From positions 496,001 through 560,000 of the forward strand of contig CBDFHW010000012.1 in NCBI GenBank assembly GCA_965247815.1: a DNA stretch of 64,000 bases, read 5' to 3'. This document shows, piece by piece, positions 50,170-56,806 of this stretch (positions are counted from its first letter, which is position 1; the number at the start of each line of letters is the position of its first letter). This DNA comes from CBDAQA01 sp965247815. Its GTDB lineage: Bacteria > Planctomycetota > Phycisphaerae > Tepidisphaerales > Tepidisphaeraceae. The translations under genes were made by a program, and so were the position numbers. The notes beneath the pieces were generated by a model that was given only the letters and a program-made list of their open reading frames with translations, ran no database searches and was not told the DNA's origin.

Positions 50170-50291
50170 AGACGCTGAGTCGCAGAGAAGCCCCGCCTAC
50201 TTTGTTTTGAGTTTGCATGCAGCCGGGACGTTGTGGTCTGTTTTCTCCGCGTCTCCGCGTCTCCGCGTCTCCGCGTCTCCGCGGTGAGCAA
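50170..50291. repeat. CACCGCGGAGACGC-family inverted repeat, copy 3, right part
   Basis: It begins AGACGCTGAGTCGCAGAGAA and ends with four tandem CGTCTCCG units (about 50246-50281), then CGGTGAGCAA. With the stub at 48824-48834 it would rebuild a complete repeat of about 133 bases. The tandem units make this copy longer than the others. Confidence 0.88.
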
Positions 50292-50335
50292 TCTGTTCGA
50301 ATTGTCAACGGCGCGACGACCAGATCCAACCCGCA

Positions 50336-50824
50336 CTACATCTGCTGATCGACGTCCGCGGCCACGACCGCCTTGTCGAGCAGAATAAAGTTCTTCCCTT
50401 TGTATTCGGTGACGGTCCCCGACACGCGGAAGTGGGCGTCTTTGCTCAAGCCGATGACGACCGATTCCATCGTCTGCAGTTTCAGGTTCGGTTGGATGAT
50501 CATCGGCGGGTCCTGCTGGGTTTTGCCGTCGGAATCGAAAGAGAAAATCGCCTGTCCGTCGGTGGCGTGGCTCAGGCGGCCGGTGCGATTGGTTAGGTGG
50601 GTGCCTTCTCGAACCAATCGAACTGCCGGCGCATCGGCTGCGACGCCGCGCGGGGCGTTTTCGGTTAAGGCCGATTGCGACGGAGGTGGTGACGCCGGCT
50701 GCAAAGGTTGCCCCGCCGTCGAGCTTCCCGCGAGCACGGCCGATGGCTGCGTCGCCTGCGCGTCGCATGTCGTCACACCCCCAAAGCCCAAGACGAAAAC
50801 CACTGCTGCGAGTTTCAGATTCAT
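50336..50824 (-). CDS. Exported small protein with Pro/Ser-rich linker
   Basis: A 162-residue exported protein. The signal peptide is MNLKLAAVVFVLGFGGVTTC, then DA, with possible cleavage after DAQA. A Pro/Ser/Ala linker (about 30-60) follows. The C-terminal domain (VREGTHLTNRTGRLSHATDG, MESVVIGLSKDAHFRVSGTV, TEYKGKNFILLDKAVVAADV) has the strand pattern of a small beta barrel, perhaps OB-like. I know no named family, though similar exported proteins occur in planctomycetes. It is upstream of nothing on its strand within 300 bases. Confidence 0.7.
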   Translation of the reverse strand: MNLKLAAVVFVLGFGGVTTCDAQATQPSAVLAGSSTAGQPLQPASPPPSQSALTENAPRGVAADAPAVRLVREGTHLTNRTGRLSHATDGQAIFSFDSDGKTQQDPPMIIQPNLKLQTMESVVIGLSKDAHFRVSGTVTEYKGKNFILLDKAVVAADVDQQM

Positions 50825-50908
50825 ATGTCACTCCATCGACAAACCGGGCCCGAAACCGCGCTTAAACCGGCAACTTGCCGACTATCGGACGTGTGATCGG
50901 GCCTGCGA

Positions 50909-51784
50909 TCACACCCGGCCCCGGGGGTTGACGGCCCAGTTGAGTTTCTCGGCGTAGCTCCGCCACAACCGCGCTTCGGGGTTCTCGATCAGCAGCACGT
51001 CGTGCTTGCTGCGACGAATTAAAATCTTGTCGCCCTGCTGCAGCTGCGTGCTGGCCTGCCCGTCACAAAACAGCGTGGTCCCTTCGTTCACTTTTTCGGC
51101 CGTGATCGTGACCAGGCTGTCGATCGAAATCACCAGCGGGCGGAACGACAGGCTGTGCGGGCAGATCGGCGTGATGCACATCGCCGCGACGGTCGGGCTG
51201 ATGATCGGTCCCCCGGCCGAGACGTTATACGCGGTCGACCCGCTGGGGGTGCTGACGATGACGCCGTCCCCGAAGTACCGGACTTCACTTTCGCCGTCGG
51301 CCCGGACGGCCAGTTGCACCATGTGAAACGGCGGGCCGGCCGTGACTACTGCGTCGTTCAGGGCCGTTGCCCAAAACCGCCGCTGCGGCAGGTTCTGCTC
51401 GACCTGCGTCATGTCGCATTTCACCTCGACCCCGATGACCGACACGTCCAGCATTTTGCGGTGTGAATGCGACAACCGCCCGGCGAGCAGGTCGCCTAAA
51501 TGTTGCTTGAATTCCGCCGGCGTAAAGCTGGCGAGAAACCCGAGCCGGCCGAAGTTCACGCCCATCAACGGGATCTGTCGGCCGCGCAACCGCCGGGCGG
51601 TCGATAGCAATGTCCCGTCCCCGCCGAGCACGAGAATGACGTCGGCATTGATCTGGCTGAGATCGTCGTCGCTGGCGTAATCAACGCCGGTCACCTCGAC
51701 GCGGTGCGCCATGAGCGAAAGCCATTCGGTCAGTGCCGTCTTCACGTCAGGCTTGGTCGGATTGGCAACAACGAACATCCGCAT
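50909..51784 (-). CDS. nadK: NAD kinase
   Basis: NadK phosphorylates NAD to NADP. The 291-residue protein carries ILVLGGDGTLLSTARRLRGR (the GGDGT motif with catalytic Asp), LMGVNFGRLGFLASF, the ALNDAVV motif and GVIVSTPSGSTAYNVSAGGP. The length is usual. The start ATG 51784 begins MRMFVVANPTKPDVKTAL. TACTAT lies nine bases before it and no ribosome-binding site is visible. It is transcribed alone. Confidence 0.96.
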   Translation of the reverse strand: MRMFVVANPTKPDVKTALTEWLSLMAHRVEVTGVDYASDDDLSQINADVILVLGGDGTLLSTARRLRGRQIPLMGVNFGRLGFLASFTPAEFKQHLGDLLAGRLSHSHRKMLDVSVIGVEVKCDMTQVEQNLPQRRFWATALNDAVVTAGPPFHMVQLAVRADGESEVRYFGDGVIVSTPSGSTAYNVSAGGPIISPTVAAMCITPICPHSLSFRPLVISIDSLVTITAEKVNEGTTLFCDGQASTQLQQGDKILIRRSKHDVLLIENPEARLWRSYAEKLNWAVNPRGRV

Positions 51785-52031
51785 AGGCGAGGGATAGTAA
51801 CCACGCGGGCCGGTTCAGGCGAGATTACGCGGCGGGCCCATTCCTGCAAGGTATCGATCTGGTCGGCGAACAAAGGTTCGGCATCGATCACTGAAAGACT
51901 GTCGCCGGTCGGAAGTCACTTAACAAAACTTAACATAATCTAACGTAAAAACACATCTGGTATCATTATATTGCCAATGCTGGCGGTGTTGGGTTTCGCG
52001 CACGTTTCTTTCTGTAGACAGTTCTTCGGCA

Positions 52032-54020
52032 TCAGGAAGCGGAGCGTTGCCGGATGGCGTTGAGATTTTCCCTGGCCTGCCGAAGGTTCGGGTTGATCTG
52101 CAGCGCATTTCTAAAACATGCCGCGGCTTCGTCGACGCGGCCGACTTTTAGAAATGCCGCCCCTAGGTTCGTCCACGCCGGGGCGTCCTGCGGGTCGTGT
52201 TTCAGCACCTGTTGGTATTCCCCCGCCGCTTCACCGGGCCGGTTGGTGGCGAGCAGGCAGTTCCCCAGATTGTAATGGGCGTGGAAGTCGTCGGCGTTGG
52301 CGATCAGAACCTGGTTGTATTCGGCGATGGCGGCGGGAAAATTCTGCTGGTACTCGGCGACCCGGGCGAGCACGTAATGGGCGTCAGCCATGTGCGGTTG
52401 GATCGCCAGCGCGGTTTGTGCCGCGGCAAGCGCCTCGGTCTGTGCCGCGGGGGTATTGCCGCCGTGTTCCCAGAGCGTGCGGGCCAGGTCACTCCAGGCC
52501 GGCGCGCACTGCGGGTCGCAGGCGATGGCCCGCCGGAACTGCGCGATTGCTTCGGGCCAGCGCGCCCGCAGCGCCAGTGCGATGCCGTAATCGTAATTGG
52601 TATCGGCCTCGTGGGGCGCGAGTTCCATCGCGCGCTTCGTCTGCAGCAACGCGGCATCCAGTTGTTTCTCGGCCTTGTATGCCGAGGCCAGGTTCACGTG
52701 CGCCATCCAGCAGGTTTCGTTCTGCCTGATCGTGTCGAGCCAAAGCGTTTTCGCGTCTTTGTAAATGTGCTGCTGACGCCAGGTCAGCCCCGCGAGCGGG
52801 AGCAGGATTACGGCCGCGAGCCCCTGCCGCACGGCCGGTGGGATTTTCACGACGACAACAAGCCGGTGCAGGCAGACGACGCACAGCACGATCACGCCAA
52901 TGGACGCCAGATATTGAAAATGGTCGGCCACGAACGAATACCGCATCGGGTAGACGTTCACGAACCCCAGCGCGGGCACCAGCGTGCCGACGAAAAACAG
53001 CACGGCCACCAGCGGCCCCCGGCCGACCCACCGGCGGGCGATCCAGAACCCGATCACGACCACCGCCGCGACGGCCGGGTAGGCGAACTGTGCGGTCCGG
53101 TCGGCGTGCAGGTCCCACCGCGGGTACATGAACATCAGCGGGTACGGCCAGACCAATTTCAACGCATAAAAACAGACCGCGTGCCCGGCAATCAGCAATC
53201 GGTCGACGGCCGACCATTCAAAATCCGGCCCGCGGGCGCCGACGAACGTGTGTTCCAGATGCGACGTGATCGACGACAGAATCAACCCGACGACAAACAT
53301 CGGCACCAGCGGGCGGATGTCGCGCCAAGTGATTCGGCCCCGTTTCCACCAGACGACCAACAGGATCGCGGCCGGCAGTGAACAGGTGACGGTTTTGCTG
53401 AACAACGCAAAGAGGAAAAAGAGCAGCGCGGCCGAGTACCACCGGCGAGAATGGGGCCGCGGGTCTGCACCCGCGGGTTCGGGGATGTCGTCGAGAAACC
53501 CGGTCCGGACGTAGGCGTGGAACGCGAGCAAATAGAACACGAGCGACAGGACGTTCTTCCGCTCGGTCACCCAGGTGACCGATTCGACCATCACCGGGTG
53601 TACTGCGAACACGGCGGCGGCGAGCCAGGGCAGTGGGATTTTCAGAACAAGCAATGCGCGCCAGAGCAGCACGGCCGCGAGCGCGTGCAGGAGGATGTTG
53701 TCGACGTGATATCCCGCCGCGACGCTGGTCCCCCAGAGCCGGGCTTCGACCCAGAACGTGGTGTGCACCAGCGGGTAGTACTGTGGCAGTGACGTCGGGT
53801 CGGTCCAGATCGACCAGATTCCGTCGGCGGTTTTCAGCGTCGGGTTGTCGACGACGTATTGCGGATCGTCCCAGATGAACCCGTTGCTCATCGACGGGAT
53901 GTAAAGAATGACGGTCAGCAGAAAGAGCGCGACGGCCCGAGGCCACGGGAAAAGCGCAGCGCGGGGGAGCGCTTTGACCGATTCGCGGCGGGTCGATTTT
54001 GTGCGCACGGCGGACGGCAT
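52032..54020 (-). CDS. Polytopic membrane glycosyltransferase-like protein with TPR tail
   Basis: A 662-residue protein. The N-terminal two thirds hold about ten membrane segments, starting with FPWPRAVALFLLTVILYIPS and followed by FIWDDPQYVVDNPTLKTADG, a loop typical of TMTC/PMT-like membrane mannosyltransferases (acidic DD). YYPLVHTTFWVEARLWG and AVHPVMVESVTWVTERKNVL are also characteristic. The C-terminal part has about six TPRs (APAWSDLARTLWEHGGNTPA, DFHAHYNLGNCLLATNRPGE, APAWTNLGAAFLKVGRVDEA). It may move a lipid-linked sugar to proteins. A dispersed palindrome at 53457-53476 is translated in one loop (AGADPRPHSRR). Confidence 0.8.
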   Translation of the reverse strand: MPSAVRTKSTRRESVKALPRAALFPWPRAVALFLLTVILYIPSMSNGFIWDDPQYVVDNPTLKTADGIWSIWTDPTSLPQYYPLVHTTFWVEARLWGTSVAAGYHVDNILLHALAAVLLWRALLVLKIPLPWLAAAVFAVHPVMVESVTWVTERKNVLSLVFYLLAFHAYVRTGFLDDIPEPAGADPRPHSRRWYSAALLFFLFALFSKTVTCSLPAAILLVVWWKRGRITWRDIRPLVPMFVVGLILSSITSHLEHTFVGARGPDFEWSAVDRLLIAGHAVCFYALKLVWPYPLMFMYPRWDLHADRTAQFAYPAVAAVVVIGFWIARRWVGRGPLVAVLFFVGTLVPALGFVNVYPMRYSFVADHFQYLASIGVIVLCVVCLHRLVVVVKIPPAVRQGLAAVILLPLAGLTWRQQHIYKDAKTLWLDTIRQNETCWMAHVNLASAYKAEKQLDAALLQTKRAMELAPHEADTNYDYGIALALRARWPEAIAQFRRAIACDPQCAPAWSDLARTLWEHGGNTPAAQTEALAAAQTALAIQPHMADAHYVLARVAEYQQNFPAAIAEYNQVLIANADDFHAHYNLGNCLLATNRPGEAAGEYQQVLKHDPQDAPAWTNLGAAFLKVGRVDEAAACFRNALQINPNLRQARENLNAIRQRSAS
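53457..53476. repeat. GC-rich palindrome inside the TPR membrane protein gene
   Basis: CCGCGGGT and ACCCGCGG form a perfect 8-base-pair hairpin with loop CTGC. It is translated as part of EPAGADPRPHSRRW, a polar loop between membrane segments. It may be a small repeat insertion. Confidence 0.4.
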
Positions 54021-54060
54021 CAGGCCCGTATCGTAACGGATTTGTTACGTCAGTGAACGC

Positions 54061-54135
54061 GTTTAGCGGCTGCCCCGAAGGGGCGTTTTCGGCGCAAATC
54101 ACGTCGCCCGTGCCCCTGCGGGGCGACCGCTAAAC
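54061..54135. repeat. GTTTAGCGG-family palindromic element, copy 6
   Basis: GTTTAGCGGCTGCCCCGAAG faces CCTGCGGGGCGACCGCTAAA. The inner part (GGGGCGTTTTCGGCGCAAAT, CACGTCGCCCGTGCCC) closely matches copy 4. It lies 20 bases from the stop of the carotenoid desaturase gene. Confidence 0.92.
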
Positions 54136-54155
54136 GGGGTGCGTGGTGATTGATT

Positions 54156-55652
54156 TTATTTCGCGGCCGGCACGATGCGGTCCAACACCTTCGCCGAGCA
54201 GAGGACGCCGGGCATGCCGGCGCCGGGGTGCGTCCCGGCGCCGACGAAATACAAACCATCGATGTCTTCGCTGCGGTTGTGGAACCGGAAATACGCCGAC
54301 TGCGTGAACGTCGGTTGGATGCTGAACCCCGTGCCGTGCATCGTGTTCAGGTTATCGCGGAAATGCTCGGGCGTGACGTAGAAATCTTCGACGATGCACT
54401 GCCGTAAGCCCGGCAACGTCGTCCGTTCGAGGTACTCGATCACGCGGGCTTTGTAGTCGTCACCGATTGTTTTCCAATTAAGATTCGCCTGCAGGTTCGG
54501 CACCGGCACCAGGGCGTAAAAGCTGTCACACCCGGCCGGCGCCATCGACGGATCGGTCGCCGTCGGGCGGTGCATGTAGATGCTGAAGTCGGACATTTCC
54601 AACAGCTTCAGGTCGAACATTTCGTGAAGAAGTTTTTCGTATTTCTCGCCGAGGATGATCGTGTGGTGCGCGACGTCGGGGTATTGCTTTGTGGTGCCGA
54701 AGTAGAGGACGAAGAGGCCCATCGAATATTGCAGCTTGTCGACTTTCGCATCGGTCCATTTTCGACGGTGCTCTGGCGCGAGCATTCTTTTGTAGACGAA
54801 TGGCGCATCGGCATTCGCGACGATGAGGTCGGCTGAGAGCATCTGCCCGTTGTTCAACTTTACGCCAGTTGCTACGCCCTCTCGGACGGTGATTTCATCG
54901 ACTGCGTTACCCAACCGCACATTAACACCCTGCTCGTTCATCAGCCGCGCGAGCCCCGCGATAATCGCGCCGGTGCCGCCCATGGCGAAGTGGACACCCC
55001 ATTCGCGTTCCAGATATTGGATCAGCGAATAGATCGCGGTGGTGTTGTACGGGTTCCCGCCGACCAGCAGCGGTTGGAACGAGAAGACCCGGCGGAGCTT
55101 GTCGCTTTTGATATATTTCGACGCCATCTGCCAGACGGTGCGCCAGGTGCCCAGCGAGATCATGGCCGGGGCGACCTTGAGCATCGACAGCAGGCTGTCG
55201 AACGGCACGTCGCCGAGCTGCGTGAACCCGACGTCGAAGATTCGCTTGGTGTGTTTCAGCAGGTCGAGATACCCCTGCTCGTCGCCGGGGGCGACCCGGC
55301 GGATCTCGGCCAGCGTCTGTTCCAAGGTTCCGCCGTAATCGAACCGCGACCCGTCGGCGAACGTGATCCGGTACCACGGGTAGACCGGCACGAACGTGAT
55401 GTAATCCTCTCGCTTTTTTCCGAACAGCTCGAACAGTTCGTCGAACAGAAAATGCGCGGTGACGACGGTCGGTCCGGCGTCGAACGTGTAGCCGTTGCGG
55501 TGGTACACGGTCGCCCGCCCGCCGAGCTGGTCCAGCTTATCGATGAGCGTGACGGCGTACCCTTTTTTGCGAAGCCGAAGCGCCGCGGCGATGCCGCCGA
55601 AGCCGGCGCCGATGACGACCGCGCGGGACGAAGCTGAAGTTGATTGATCCAT
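54156..55652 (-). CDS. crtI: Phytoene desaturase-type carotenoid dehydrogenase
   Basis: A 498-residue FAD enzyme of the CrtI group, which introduces double bases or other changes in C30/C40 carotenoids. The FAD motif is RAVVIGAGFGGIAAALRLRK (9-28), followed by LIDKLDQLGGRATVYHRNGY and FDAGPTVVTAHFLFDELFEL. The C-terminal GLYFVGAGTHPGAGMPGVLC matches the CrtI signature that binds FAD. Length fits (490-510). Related members act as desaturases, ketolases or isomerases, so the exact step is not certain. No phytoene synthase gene is adjacent. ATG 55652 has TATCAT nine bases upstream. Confidence 0.9.
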   Translation of the reverse strand: MDQSTSASSRAVVIGAGFGGIAAALRLRKKGYAVTLIDKLDQLGGRATVYHRNGYTFDAGPTVVTAHFLFDELFELFGKKREDYITFVPVYPWYRITFADGSRFDYGGTLEQTLAEIRRVAPGDEQGYLDLLKHTKRIFDVGFTQLGDVPFDSLLSMLKVAPAMISLGTWRTVWQMASKYIKSDKLRRVFSFQPLLVGGNPYNTTAIYSLIQYLEREWGVHFAMGGTGAIIAGLARLMNEQGVNVRLGNAVDEITVREGVATGVKLNNGQMLSADLIVANADAPFVYKRMLAPEHRRKWTDAKVDKLQYSMGLFVLYFGTTKQYPDVAHHTIILGEKYEKLLHEMFDLKLLEMSDFSIYMHRPTATDPSMAPAGCDSFYALVPVPNLQANLNWKTIGDDYKARVIEYLERTTLPGLRQCIVEDFYVTPEHFRDNLNTMHGTGFSIQPTFTQSAYFRFHNRSEDIDGLYFVGAGTHPGAGMPGVLCSAKVLDRIVPAAK

Positions 55653-55741
55653 GAGCGGAGGATGATAGGCTGGGGTGTGCTTTTGCGAAGCAATATTCGG
55701 CGTTCAAAAGTAGCGAGTATGATGTCGAAGCGCGTCCGGCG

Positions 55742-55804
55742 GGGTCGCTTTAGCGACCCTGGGGTTTGGTGTGTGTGGCGATCAGGCCCGCTGACGCGGC
55801 CGCT
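55742..55804. repeat. Possible GTTTAGCGG-like palindrome before the phosphoesterase end
   Basis: GGGTCGCTTTAGCGACCC (55742-55759) is a perfect hairpin, and GACGCGGCCGCTTTATAG follows at the right end. The words TTTAGCGACC and GCGGCCGCTTTA recall the GTTTAGCGG family, but the outer arms do not pair well. Confidence 0.4.
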
Positions 55805-56665
55805 TTATAGGTCTGCGGTTTGAAATGTTTTCCATCGGTACCCGCTGCCGATGTTAATCGCGCGAAGGTCGCCGATGTTTTCGTCCATTCGAAAATGACT
55901 GTGCCCGCAGAAGACGCGTTTGACCTTGGGGCAGCTCATCAGCAGTTGGCCGAGTCGTTCGCTGCCCATGAACGCTTTGGCAAAGTCCCACTGGGCCGAG
56001 TGCGGGGGCGGGAGCAGCTCTCGGAATGGCACGTGGTGCACGCAGGCGATGATCTCACGGCAGTTCGACAGCGACATGAGTTGTCGTTCAAGCCTGTCGA
56101 GGATTTCGTGCAAAAACGCTTCATCGTTGCGGTGCAGCTTGACGAATTTTCCATCATTCCAGCGGGCGATCACCTCGCGGGCTATCGGAGTTATATCGTC
56201 GGCTTGTTCGAACAACGGCGCGAAGGCGGTGAACCGTTCGGCCGCGCCGGGCGAGACCTTTGCGGCGTAGAACCGCCGGGGGATGCCGAGCTCGGGCGAG
56301 GCGAATGAGTAATCATACCAGCCGACCGTGCCGACGACCGCGACGTCCCCGGCCGTGAACGGCTCGGTCTCCAGCCAGTGCCAGCCGAGGTCGCGTACCC
56401 GCCGGGGCAGGGTGGTGGTGAAGAGTTCGTAGCTGTCGTCGCCGTGTGTCCAGAGCTCGTGATTCCCGGCCACGAACAGCTTCGGGCCGGCGAACTGAAA
56501 TCGCGACAGACATCGTTCGAGCGCATCCCCGTCGGCGACGGCGGTGTCGCCGATCACAACCAGCACGTCACCGCCGGCCTGGTTCATGTGGTCGATCACT
56601 TCGTCGGCGAGCGGGCGGCTCTTGGGGTGGTTGTAGTGAAGATCGGCGGTAAGGAGAAGACGCAT
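55805..56665 (-). CDS. Calcineurin-like metallophosphoesterase
   Basis: A 286-residue phosphoesterase with two metals. All family motifs are present: LLLTADLHYN (D.H), VVIGDTAVADGDALE (GD), FVAGNHELW (GNHE), CVHHVPF (H) and FCGHSHFRMDEN (GHSH). ATG 56665 begins at the first motif, while the longer frame upstream is a translated dispersed repeat. The substrate could be a nucleotide, nucleic acid or phosphoprotein and cannot be read from sequence. Its start abuts the FGFRISDF-type repeat. Confidence 0.92.
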   Translation of the reverse strand: MRLLLTADLHYNHPKSRPLADEVIDHMNQAGGDVLVVIGDTAVADGDALERCLSRFQFAGPKLFVAGNHELWTHGDDSYELFTTTLPRRVRDLGWHWLETEPFTAGDVAVVGTVGWYDYSFASPELGIPRRFYAAKVSPGAAERFTAFAPLFEQADDITPIAREVIARWNDGKFVKLHRNDEAFLHEILDRLERQLMSLSNCREIIACVHHVPFRELLPPPHSAQWDFAKAFMGSERLGQLLMSCPKVKRVFCGHSHFRMDENIGDLRAINIGSGYRWKTFQTADL

Positions 56666-56671
56666 TCGCGG

Positions 56672-56806
56672 AGATCCGAAATCCGAAGCTCGAAATCCGA
56701 AGGAAATCCCAAGCCCAAAGCTCGAAAAATCCACGGGAGTTACGTCGCACGCGAAATGTCGGCAGAACACTTTTCGGATTTCTGGTTTCGGATTTCGGAT
56801 TTCACC
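56672..56806. repeat. TTCGGATTTCGGATTTC inverted repeat, copy 2
   Basis: GATCCGAAATCCGAAGCTCG, then AAATCCGAAGG, at the left faces TTTCGGATTTCTGGTTTCGG, then ATTTCGGATTTCAC, at the right. It fills the whole gap between the phosphoesterase start and the gyrB stop. Confidence 0.88.

Larger units (their letters stand above)
48835..50171 (-). mobile_element. IS110-family insertion sequence, apparently complete
   Basis: An insertion of 1337 bases splits a dispersed repeat. The left repeat stub ends CACCGCAGAG and the right part resumes AGACGCTGAGTCGCAGAG, so only the dinucleotide AG is shared. On the recombinase strand this is CT, the same core reported for IS621. There are no terminal inverted repeats, as expected for IS110. 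The element holds one DEDD recombinase gene, a 228-base leader with a probable bridge RNA, and about 115 bases after the gene. The intact gene and clean ends suggest recent movement. Boundaries rest on comparison with other repeat copies in this window. Confidence 0.82.

Noticed and set aside
50240..50285. Possible CRISPR-like tandem repeat (CGTCTCCG units)
   Set aside because: Units are adjacent without spacers and belong to the end of a dispersed inverted repeat.
56666..56770. Upstream extension of the phosphoesterase gene
   Set aside because: The added residues (SFGLGISFGFRASDFG) are a translated dispersed repeat; the domain begins at 56665.
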